In this document: positions 1 through 7,101 of the stretch, one piece after another
Layout of the letters: every line of letters begins with the position of its first letter
Numbering within the stretch: the first letter of the stretch is position 1
Source: Mitosporidium daphniae
Taxonomy: Eukaryota; Microsporidia
NCBI RefSeq assembly: GCF_000760515.2
Contig: NW_013546163.1
Coordinates: forward strand, 1 to 28,248
Direction of reading: 5' to 3'
Length of the DNA: 28,248 nt
The notes under the pieces: generated by a model
Databases searched by the model: none
The model's input: the letters and a program-made list of their open reading frames with translations, nothing else
What the model was told of the DNA's origin: nothing
Made by a program: the position numbers and the translations under genes

Positions 1-545
1 AGTTGAGCCCGCCGCTAGGCATCCATTTGTTGGTAAGCATTTTCATGTAATGGCCAGATAAATTGCTTTATGACCTCTCCGAGCTCAACTCCCAAATTGA
101 CGATTTTTTCTTTTCCAAATCTTCATCGCCATTTTTCTCAACCAATGCGCCAGTACTTCACATTTACTTTGAAAAGCTATGGATTGCAATTGGAAACAAT
201 TTGCTCGACTGCATGGCTGATGGATTCATTTCCATCACCAAAGTACCAATCCTATATGCTAACCCACCTATCTTAGTGCACCGTTGCCGGTAGAGCACTG
301 ATGGCGTTAGAAACGGAAGAAATTGCTTCCATCCTCAAGTCAAGAGGAGGTCCCTCAGCAATCCAAAGGCTTTCTCGCGTTCAAAGCGTTATCAAAAGCT
401 TCTACGTCGACAAGGTATGCACCTGCTAGTATTTCCACAGACAAAGTCCGAATATTTCTCAGCACAGACCACATCATCGAGCCTGTCCAGCAGATTGGGA
501 AAATTGTTGAAAAGCACCTCCAGGCGCACACCGGGGTTTCCCTGA
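1..545 (+). CDS. Vps50/syndetin-like vesicle-tethering subunit, C-terminal part
   Basis: This is the 3' end of a gene entering from the left edge. Exons are 1-32, 58-242, 277-414 and 441-545. The introns are 25, 34 and 26 nt (33-57, 243-276, 415-440), all GT-AG, and joining them gives one open frame ending in TGA at 543-545. The product contains DGFISITK-CTVAGRALMALE followed by VQSVIKSFYVDK. This matches the C-terminal signature of Vps50/syndetin and Vps54-type proteins (EGxSxxKKCxxEGRALMxxD, then YIKAxY). Those proteins are subunits of EARP/GARP complexes that tether endosome-derived vesicles. The last about 30 residues are Ser/Thr/Arg rich and not conserved. Vps50 is favoured over Vps54 by the YIKAFY-like stretch, but only about 150 residues are visible. 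Confidence 0.6.
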
Positions 546-668
546 CATATTTATCACAGCCGGAATTGTAGTGTATATATAAAGCGCATTGATAATCAGG
601 CTTAGGATATATGCAACTTGCAGTAATAGTAGGCATGAGGCATCAACATTTCGTTGCAAAGTTAGCAT

Positions 669-889
669 TCAAGACTTGCATGGCGAGCCAAAAATCTTAT
701 TTTTGGCAATCTTGATGTTCGGCCCTGCAACCTTTGCCTTTTTGGTTTGATTAGGATGTAAGGCCCAAGTTTTCCTCCTCCAATCGACTTACCCGGAGTA
801 TCTATGCCTGTGTTATCACACGGTGGCTTGAGTGGGATTTTGCACCAGAATCTTGAGGTCAATCGACTTTTTATTGCGGCGCTAGCCAT
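669..889 (-). CDS. Possible small two-exon gene, about 50 aa, unknown
   Basis: From ATG at 889 the minus strand is open for 32 codons. A 68-nt GT-AG intron (792 to 725, GTAAG donor, TTGCAG acceptor, CCTAATC branch-like box) can then be removed, leaving a second exon that stops at 669-671. The predicted peptide is about 50 residues, basic, with N-terminus MASAAIKSRLTSRFW and end KIAKNKIFGSPCKS. The N-terminus could be a mitochondrial presequence (Arg/Lys/Ser, no acid). I do not recognise a family. Without splicing the frame runs to 662 as 75 aa. It is tail to tail with the Vps50-like gene, 123 bp away. Chance is a real alternative. Confidence 0.3.
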
Positions 890-1399
890 GATAATGTGAG
901 AGAGGAAGGGGTATAAGCAGAGTTTTCACATCGCCTATTTGAAAGTTTACCACAGAAGCATGAATAGCTGAAAATTACATCCCAGAGCGATATTGGCTTT
1001 CCTCCCGGAATCGGAGTCGCAGGCGAATCAACAACTAAAGCTGACGAAAAAAGCCAGTTAGCATTCTAACAAATGAGAACCTTTAAATGCCCATCAAACT
1101 GGCCTTTTAAACCGGGCTTGCTGGCCTTTTAAACTGGGCTTGCTGGCCTTTTAAACCGGGCTTGCTGGCCTTGTAAACTGGGCTTGCTGGCTTCGTATGT
1201 TTGTACTGTTTGCGGATGCCGGAAACACAATGGAAAATGACCAATTAAATTGGGATGTAGTTTCTGGCTCCTCGTTTTTATTTTGTAACGGCTACTTGGC
1301 GTCCCGGATGCAACTTTAATTTGTGTTTTATTTGCTAACGTTTACCAAAAAAAGAAGCCGCTCTATTTACAAAGTATTGCGATAACCTAGGACAGACGG
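890..1399. other. Gene-free spacer
   Basis: About 510 bp lie between the start of the doubtful minus-strand mini-gene and the stop of mevalonate kinase. I see no ORF with family signal, no tRNA fold and no paired box C/D motifs here. Its one structured element is the 22-bp tandem repeat at 1101-1188. The part next to the mevalonate kinase stop (1300-1400) is AT-rich and may carry that gene's 3' end. Confidence 0.6.
1101..1188. repeat. Four tandem copies of a 22-bp unit
   Basis: Four contiguous 22-bp units begin at 1101, 1123, 1145 and 1167, and a partial fifth (GGCTT) follows at 1189. Consensus is GGCCTTTTAAAYCGGGCTTGCT, with YC read as CC in units 1 and 3 and CT in units 2 and 4. Unit 4 also has a T-to-G change (CCTTGTAAA). 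The alternation implies that a 44-bp dimer was duplicated. No frame through the array belongs to a recognisable protein. Confidence 0.95.
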
Positions 1400-2914
1400 T
1401 TACTCAACTTTGCCTCTTATTTCAGATTCGTCTTTACTTATCATTCGAAACTCGGCGCGCACCCCATAAGAGTCAACCTCAACAGGGAAAAGCAGCGGAC
1501 AAGGAGGGCTAGAAAACGAACTAGAGCCGGAAATAATTTTTATAAAGGAGTCTCGCTCACTTTGATTTGGAAAGACGTACAGAGCACAGCCACCGCCTCC
1601 AGCCCCAGTTATTTTAGAAGCAAATGTGAATGAACCACTTTCATTTCCAAGCTTTTCAATTTGACCTCGTAATTTGATGAATTCTTCAGAATCAACATCC
1701 AGTCCATATGGATTTGAACACGATAAAAGCTCTTGATTTTTTGAAATAAGCTTGGCCAGACAAGCAAAGTCCAGGATCCCGTTTTCGGTTAAAAATAAAT
1801 CTAGCGCCCTCTCAACAACGCTACCAATCGAATCAATGACTGCGTCAAATGATGCAGCATCGGAGTCTTTAAACTGCTTGACCCTTGCAACCATATCGCG
1901 AGTATTCCGCGAAATTCCAGAATATAAAATTGCCATCGAAAATTTCAACGATGAAGACTGCAGCGAAAATTGGCGCACCGAGATGGATTGTTCCAAATGG
2001 TGACTATCCATGGCGAAAAATAAATTTTCATTGGGCTTTCTGGAAAAGCGGATTGATCCTCCAAGCGTGCAGATTAACGGATCCAACCCGGAAGATGTGC
2101 CATGAATTATGGTCTCAGAAATATTGGACCAGGTGAAAATGTCCCCATCACAAGATATTAGGGAGAAAACAGATGCCACCAAAGCAGCCCCAAATGAGGC
2201 GGATGATCCAAGGCCAGCCCCTACCGGAATTTGCGTAAAGGTATGAAAAAGAACAGCACCATCTTCTTCCACAAAAGGACAGAGAAAAACGGCAGAAAAG
2301 AATAAAATAGACATTATGCCTCCGTTAGGAAACAAATTGCCTTTTTTTACAAAGGACACCGGTTTTAACGACGAAAGCAGAATGTTTACGAGCGAAATAG
2401 ATTCCTGCTTCCAAAGACGGTAATCTGTCAGCGATGAATTCCTCTCAGTGCAAAAAATTTTCAACTCGTTATGCAGTGATTTCAAATCTTTCACACAGAT
2501 ATGGGCAATTGCCGATGCATCCACCTGGTTTGGAACCGTTCCGATGCCAAAGGCGAGCATCGGTTTGTAACCGTCAATTGATGCTGCGTGGGTTAAATTG
2601 GCCCTGTCTACATGAGTGCCAACTTCATAACAAGCATTCGACTTGACTTCTTTCCTTTGGTCAAAATCCCCGAGTTCAATGCCAGTATTCTGCTGTTCCC
2701 GGTATGGGTTACCCTTCTTGTCTTCATCAGCGACGTTGCTTTGCTTTCCGGAACACAACTCTGTCCGAACAACTGTCCGCAAGTTAAGTGAAGTGGCAAT
2801 CGCAGGCTATGCAGTTAGTGAAACCTCCCCCCACAATACCTTTCCATAAACCACAGAGTGCTCTCCAAATAGGATCACTTTGGCTGGTGCACTTGCTTCT
2901 GCAAATTTGGGCAT
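1400..2914 (-). CDS. ERG12: Mevalonate kinase
   Basis: This GHMP-family kinase phosphorylates mevalonate to 5-phosphomevalonate with ATP in the cytosolic isoprenoid pathway. Exon 1 (2914-2840) starts at ATG and ends after FGEHSVVYGK. A 33-nt intron (2839-2807) is removed and exon 2 begins PAIATSLNL, restoring the family signature GEHxVVYGxPA. Further landmarks are the ATP-binding loop IPVGAGLGSSAS (about residues 219-230), the HGTSSGLD substrate loop with the expected catalytic Asp (about 260-267) and the C-terminal GHMP motif KITGAGGGGC. At 493 aa it is longer than typical mevalonate kinases (about 390-450); the extra sequence is a poorly conserved stretch after the first motif. It is divergent from PTPA with only 82 bp between the start codons. 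Confidence 0.93.
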
Positions 2915-2996
2915 TTTGAACTTTTGGCGCGGCTGTATAATTAGCGGACGAAAAACTTAAATTTCGCAATTCGGATCAAAATATCGTGCGTTTGAG

Positions 2997-4041
2997 ATGG
3001 AGCGCAAAATCAAAGAGCCTTCTGACATGGCCCTTTGGTACGCATCGCCAGCCTATGGCGATATCACCGATTTCTTAAAATCTTGCAATACCCAGCTGGC
3101 GGGCAAGACCCTAAGTGCCCTTGCAACTTTCAAAGTATGTCAATATCCCGCTCTTCGTTTAGGAGCCCTCCATTCTTTCTCAATACTTTTCCATTTTGGA
3201 TGACATCAAAGGCCTTGCAGATTCAATTGCACTAGATCCGCCTTTGGCAACAAGATATGGAAATGCGGCATTCAGGCGCTTCATTTCAGCGGTCGAGTCA
3301 GATGTGCTACCAAAAATAGCGGATCTTGAACTGCGGACCTATCTGCTTGAAAGCTTTGGAAATCCACTCAGGATCGATTATGGCACTGGTCACGAACTCA
3401 TGTTTATTTGCTTTCTTACTATTCTTTGGAAACATCTCAACTTTGCGTATCAATCTAAGACGGCATCTGAGGATCAAATCCTGTTCCCCTGTACCAAGTC
3501 AGGAGATCAACTGTCGCTGATGGACAAGCCTTCTATCAAAGAAGCGCTTGACATGCTTCCGCTTCTTTTTTCCAGGTACCTGGAAATATGTCGCTGCATC
3601 CAACTTCGTTTTCGCTTGGAACCCGCAGGCTCACATGGTGTGTGGGGACTCGATGACTTTCAATTTATTCCATTTCTTTGGGGCTCTGCCCAGCTCATGA
3701 ATGAGGCTGAAGAATCTTCAATACCCCCGAGCGCCGCCGTTCCGAAAGATAGCCTCTCCATTGCCATGATAGAGGAGTTGAGTCAGGACTATTTCTACTT
3801 TGGCGCTATCAATTTTATTTGCACAGTAAGTCCCCTTCTTGCAGGCCAACTTTAGGTCAAACCTGTGGGGTTTTTCGCGCAGCACTCACAGATGGTGTAC
3901 AATATCTCAGGCCTGGATTCCTGGACAAAGATAAATAGTGGGTTGATGAAAATGTATTTCAAAGAAGTCTTGGGGAAGCTGCAAGTCGTTCGAATGATGC
4001 CTTTTGGCACGGAACTTTGTTGGCACAAGTCCTCGCCTTAG
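2997..4041 (+). CDS. PTPA: Serine/threonine phosphatase 2A activator (PTPA, peptidyl-prolyl isomerase)
   Basis: PTPA (yeast Rrd1/Rrd2) activates protein phosphatase 2A and has peptidyl-prolyl isomerase activity. Exons are 2997-3134, 3163-3825 and 3856-4041, with introns of 28 and 30 nt. The 328-aa product carries the family blocks in order: RIDYGTGHE, RLEPAGSHGVWGLDDFQFIP, FLWGSAQL and, after the second intron, FFAQHSQMVYNISG...W. The second intron was placed at 3826-3855 because the alternative 57-nt version (to 3882) would delete the conserved VGFFAQ segment. The protein ends shortly after the conserved WTKINSGLMKMY helix. It converges on Rab GDI (122 bp between the stops). Confidence 0.95.
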
Positions 4042-4163
4042 TGATAAAATGTTGGCATGCAAATGTTAGCCAAGATATTTGCATCAGCACAATCAAAGGG
4101 ATAACTGGCAAAGCTATAAATATACCCCATAATGGATGGGCTACACAAGCTAAGGTTGCTGGA

Positions 4164-5870
4164 TTATTTATTAACATCGACCTGGTCTTTCTGGAGTATT
4201 GTCTCGATGTGACGTCCAGTTATCTGATGATACAACTCCTTGACATCTGCACACACAGACTCAAAATGACTCGATGAGTCGTAGGAGCGGGAGATGAAAA
4301 GATTTTGGGGGCAAGAGCTGTTCTTTGCCGGCACGCAATAATTGGAGATGAAGACAAAGCTACAATCAACTCAATGGTAGAGGCTTACCATTCCAGAACT
4401 GGACCAAGTAGTGCTAGCGCTGATGAGATTTCATCAATAGGGTCCAAGTGCTCCTGTTCCTGCAACGTGCTAATATAGGCAAGGAAAAAAGGAGACGGAG
4501 CCACACCATGTGCATGTGAAAGCACCGTTATATACATATCTAGCGATAACCCAAAGACATGGCCTACCTGATAGCCGAAGCAGCTCGCGCTGTGGGATGA
4601 TAATTTGTAACGAGTCAATACCCCCTGTGTGCGGCACTGGGCCAGGTAGGATACAAACGGCTCGAATGATTTTTGATTTTGTTTCCACAAATGAAGGAAA
4701 ATATGAAGGATCTCCGATCACTCCTCGCCTGCACTGAAACGTACCGATGGGAGAAGATAAATTTGCTGCTGGATGGCTGTTAGATGCTTCTTTTCCAGCA
4801 CCATTAGAATGTACTTCCACAGGAACGGTCCGCACCCCGGAAATAACCTGACCGTGCTCATTTGCTTGTTCAAGCAGCACAACGTCACCTACATTAAGCA
4901 TGTAGGTGCCTCCATGAACTGCGCCCAATCTGCGTGTGAGAATAACCCTCTCACCTTGCAAATGCCTGGGAAAGGTCGCCAAGACCGAAAAGTGGGTAAA
5001 TGAATGGAGATTTCCCAAATCTTGTTACCGAATTCATATAAAGAGCGATGGCATTGCATGTAGGAAGAGCCTCCCGTGTGAGATATCTATGCCATCAACG
5101 AACATCCTTACGAATCATCGCTTTGTAATGCTAGAGCGTGGCCAATAAAGTCCTGAGCGCTCCTAGCAAGCCCGTATTTTTCATAGAGGGCGGCCATCGA
5201 ATAAGTGGCTAGTTCTAAAAGTAAATGCAATGGTCAATAGCTGGAAAACATATAATAATTGGGCAACAACCAGAAAATGACATGCTCAGGTTGAAGAATA
5301 GGAAAATTGCCTACGAGAACATACTTTTTTTTTCTTCCTCTCCGTGCTCAGCAGAGGAGCTCCTCCGTATAAAGTCGAAAAACTTGTATGCTCGCCGCTT
5401 CTCGAACAATCCGAACAGGGGAGAGAGAACTGTTTCCATCTCCGTTGCAGGTACTTTGTATATGTGTCCATCACGATACACAAAGGCGCCATCGATTTGA
5501 CGAAACTCTAGGTATTTTGTCACCGTCGTCAAGGCTAGAATTTGTGCAAAATCGCCTGCTGCCATCAGAAGCTTGGGAACGGTGTCGATGTAATACTCGC
5601 GTGGAGGTCCAAGGAGGGCGCCCCCTTTTGCGGTGTACTTGGCAGGCAATTCGGCGTTCAACAATTTTTCATAAATCTAGAAAAGCATATAACGCAGTGT
5701 GCTACTTGGCCAATTGAGAGCGATGTACAGGCACCTCCGTAATATGAGTTGCGGTCAATATGGAGGATGCGATGGCCCTCCTTGGAAAGAAGGCTGCTTA
5801 TGATGCACTCTACCAATCCCGTTCCTAGTACGATATAGTCATATTGGTTCGTATCGCCATTCTGGGCCAT
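4164..5870 (-). CDS. GDI1: Rab GDP-dissociation inhibitor (seven exons)
   Basis: Rab GDI extracts prenylated GDP-bound Rab proteins from membranes and recycles them. Exons (minus strand) are 5870-5706, 5676-5325, 5214-5112, 5086-4955, 4929-4568, 4539-4389 and 4359-4164. Introns are 29, 110, 25, 25, 28 and 29 nt, giving 486 aa. The N-terminus has the dinucleotide-binding-like YDYIVLGTGLVECIISSLLS and HIDRNSYYGG, the SCR1 region of the GDI/REP family. Later blocks are ALYEKYGL, GHALAL, GKSPFIYPLFGLGDLSQAFA, HGGTYMLN, QIIIPQ and the C-terminal SRSYDSSSHFESVCADVKEL. A Ser/Pro/His-rich insertion (roughly residues 270-300) follows the HGGTYMLN block. The 110-nt intron is the longest in the gene. 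ATG 5870 starts the conserved domain after only about 10 residues. Confidence 0.93.
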
Positions 5871-6021
5871 TAGCAACGTAAGTGTCAAACCATATGGAAG
5901 AATTGTAAAAAATTAAGGCAAAAAGTAAATTTTATTGGGCCGCAAATTCAATATAACCCGGTCTCCTCATATGACACGTGAGTCATGATACGCAGTGCGT
6001 CATTCATCTAGAAATAAGCAA

Positions 6022-6098
6022 GTATTTCAGAATATGCCAGCAGGCGGTTGAACCATGAATTGCTCTTAAGACCGTCGTGATAATAGTCATCATAATTG
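6022..6098 (-). ncRNA. Box C/D snoRNA candidate F
   Basis: Box C ATGATGA lies at 6093-6087 and box D CTGA at 6030-6027, inside a GTGAG...TTTCTAG intron (6105-6008). The terminal stem is weak (ATT/AAT plus GTA/TAC). Upstream of box D, CTGCTGGCA (6043-6035) is antisense to TGCCAGCAG of the universally conserved small-subunit rRNA 530-loop region. That match is only 9 bp and its spacing to box D is loose. No clear D' box is visible. This is the least certain member of the cluster; its position in an intron with C and D boxes in order is the main support. Confidence 0.55.
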
Positions 6099-6251
6099 TA
6101 CTCACCTTTTACAAATGTACATGCACGGCTGGCAGTTCCGGAGAAACTCAGCTGACAGGCTCAATTGATATTTTGTGAGCTGGCTAAAGCACTCTCAAAG
6201 GAGATTATGCGATATGGGAAACGGTCTATTTTGCAAAGTATGAGGATTGCC

Positions 6252-6329
6252 TAAGTCTCAGCAAAAATACAACATCATGGAAATGAATCAGACATATGCT
6301 TGTCTCTTATTTTTTTCGTCATCAACTTA
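6252..6329 (-). ncRNA. Box C/D snoRNA E: guide for SSU rRNA A28 region (snR74/SNORD27 type)
   Basis: A TAAGT/ACTTA terminal stem encloses box C TTGATGA (6325-6319), box D' CTGA (6291-6288), box C' ATGATGT (6278-6272) and box D CTGA (6261-6258). The 14-nt element GAGACAAGCATATG (6306-6293) sits one base upstream of D' and is perfectly antisense to CATATGCTTGTCTC near the 5' end of eukaryotic 18S rRNA. Counting five bases from D' selects the A of CATA. In yeast numbering this is A28, the known target of snR74 (human SNORD27). The match and boxes are seen in the sequence; the rRNA sequence and homologue names are from memory. Confidence 0.9.
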
Positions 6330-6368
6330 CTAAAAGTAAGAAAGCTAGAAAGAAGGGATAATAGTTGT

Positions 6369-6445
6369 TTTGTCAGACAGCATGAATGGATATTGTGTTA
6401 TTTCATCATCATGAAATATGGCTCGTCATCTTGTCATCATTCAAA
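6369..6445 (-). ncRNA. Box C/D snoRNA D: double guide for one LSU rRNA segment
   Basis: Terminal stem TTTG/CAAA encloses box C ATGATGA (6440-6434), an internal C'-like GATGATG (about 6410-6404) and box D CTGA (6376-6373). Two antisense elements are visible. AGATGACGAG (6431-6422) is complementary to CTCGTCATCT, and ATCCATTCATGC (6391-6380) to GCATGAATGGAT. Both targets lie about 20 nt apart in the conserved 25S/28S stretch that contains the yeast Um2417/Um2421 sites (snR66/snR78; human SNORD52 region, from memory). D' is degenerate, so the exact modified base for the first element cannot be assigned. Confidence 0.82.
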
Positions 6446-6542
6446 TGTGAAGAAAGAAACTTACCTTTAATTAGTAGCACACTACATAAGAACTGCTTGT
6501 GATGATGGGTTCCCAAAAGCTAACCCCAGGCAATTCTAAAAT

Positions 6543-6614
6543 AAGACTCGGCCAAAAAGTATCATCAAATGAAATATCAGCACCCAGTGCTCAATTGTTG
6601 TACATCATTGTCTT
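6543..6614 (-). ncRNA. Box C/D snoRNA C: LSU rRNA guide
   Basis: A perfect AAGAC/GTCTT terminal stem encloses box C ATGATGT (6608-6602), D' CTGA (6580-6577), C' GATGATA (6566-6560) and a degenerate box D CCGA (6551-6548). Upstream of D', GAGCACTGGG (6592-6583) is antisense to CCCAGTGCTC of the conserved 25S/28S stretch that continues TGAATGTCAAAG. By the five-base rule the target is a C of the CCC run, which would agree with the snR64-type site. The stem begins one base inside the GTAAGAC splice donor, so donor and snoRNA 5' end overlap. Confidence 0.78.
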
Positions 6615-6654
6615 ACCTATAAGTAAGATGATGATGATGAGAATGGAAAATGAT

Positions 6655-6740
6655 CGTATGTCAGAATAGCCGCAAAATTTCATCACTAATCAGCCGGTAA
6701 TTCCAGCGTATAACGTATGATAGCAATCATCATTCACACG
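6655..6740 (-). ncRNA. Box C/D snoRNA B: guide for SSU rRNA 530-loop U (snR77/SNORD65 type)
   Basis: A CGTGTG/CATACG terminal stem (one G-U pair) encloses box C ATGATGA (6733-6727), D' CTGA (6693-6690), C' GTGATGA (6686-6680) and box D CTGA (6664-6661). The element GCTGGAATTACCG (6707-6695) is perfectly antisense to CGGTAATTCCAGC, one of the most conserved stretches of 18S rRNA. The fifth base from D' pairs with the U of CGGU, equivalent to yeast Um578 (snR77) as I recall. A second guide upstream of D (TTGCGGCTATT) is not assigned. Confidence 0.88.
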
Positions 6741-6782
6741 AGAAAACGGGTAGGATTCATACCTAAGCATAAGGAAATGCAA

Positions 6783-6861
6783 TCAAAGTCAGAATATAAA
6801 TGAAAATCACTAGATTCAGATACTCTAGTCCGAATATATATAGTTGTGCATCACTCCTTGA
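6783..6861 (-). ncRNA. Box C/D snoRNA A: probable LSU rRNA guide
   Basis: A six-pair terminal stem TCAAGG/CTTTGA (one G-U) encloses box C AGTGATG (6855-6849), D' CTGA (6819-6816), a C'-like GTGAT and box D CTGA (6792-6789). Upstream of D', GGACTAGAGT is antisense to ACTCTAGTC of the LSU stretch GAGCTTGACTCTAGTC, with possible extension through a wobble pair. The match is shorter than for the neighbouring snoRNAs, so target assignment is tentative although the box and stem architecture is complete. Confidence 0.75.
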
Positions 6862-6941
6862 ATGATTCCTACCTTTGGTTTGATAAAAAATTAGTAATCT
6901 ACAACTCTTACATTAAAAATACCAGGGTCCTCACACAATGC

Positions 6942-6965
6942 TTAATTTAAATTTAAAATTTTAAA
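6942..6965. promoter_or_regulatory. AT-rich promoter-like block between snoRNA host and PAK
   Basis: The block is TTAATTTAAATTTAAAATTTTAAA, nearly self-complementary. It lies between the divergent snoRNA host (minus) and the PAK kinase (plus). The same kind of element occurs close to the start codons of most genes in the window, which is why I read it as a core promoter element rather than random AT richness. Confidence 0.4.
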
Positions 6966-7101
6966 GTTTGATTGGTTTGGGGATGTTCCATTTTGAAATT
7001 TTTTTGATATTGCAATGCCCCAATTGGGTTAGTTATCCTCGAATAATATGCCGTTTTACTTTATTTAACCTTTTCCTTTCTAGTCACGCATAATTAAAGA
7101 A

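Larger units (their letters stand above)
5930..6900 (-). ncRNA. Non-coding host transcript of the snoRNA cluster (extent approximate)
   Basis: On the minus strand, splice donors occur at 6872 (GTAGG), 6762 (GTATG), 6616 (GTAAG), 6464 (GTAAG) and 6105 (GTGAG). Acceptors occur at 6763, 6617, 6536, 6330, 6251 and 6008 (mostly YAG). These bracket the six snoRNAs. Likely non-coding exons are 6535-6465, 6250-6106 and a last exon from 6007. An AATAAA polyadenylation-like signal (revcomp of 5931-5936) follows. The putative exons share no common open frame, so a non-coding host is likeliest. It points the same way as Rab GDI, so the alternative is that these are 5'-UTR introns of GDI. The start lies upstream of 6873, probably near the AT block at 6942-6965. 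Confidence 0.5.
5871..7101. other. 1.2-kb protein-free region holding a snoRNA cluster
   Basis: No credible protein gene lies between the start of Rab GDI (5870) and the start of the PAK kinase (7102). The minus strand carries at least six box C/D snoRNAs (about 6022-6861), each between splice-site-like sequences. An AT-rich promoter-like block lies at 6942-6965 towards the PAK gene. The right-hand part (6966-7101) is pyrimidine and AT rich and probably contains PAK promoter or 5' UTR sequence. Confidence 0.8.

Noticed and set aside
323-571. 82-codon plus-strand ORF overlapping the end of the Vps50-like gene
   Set aside because: It is a different frame across the same exon and the 26-nt intron. 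The spliced frame with GRALMALE and FYVDK is the conserved one.
3826-3882. 57-nt version of PTPA intron 2
   Set aside because: It would delete the conserved VGFFAQ segment. The 30-nt intron ending at 3855 keeps it.
5949-6007. 19-codon ORF (MNDALRIMTHVSYEETGLY) in the last snoRNA-host exon
   Set aside because: All upstream exon frames joining it contain stops, and it is too short. It is most likely non-coding.
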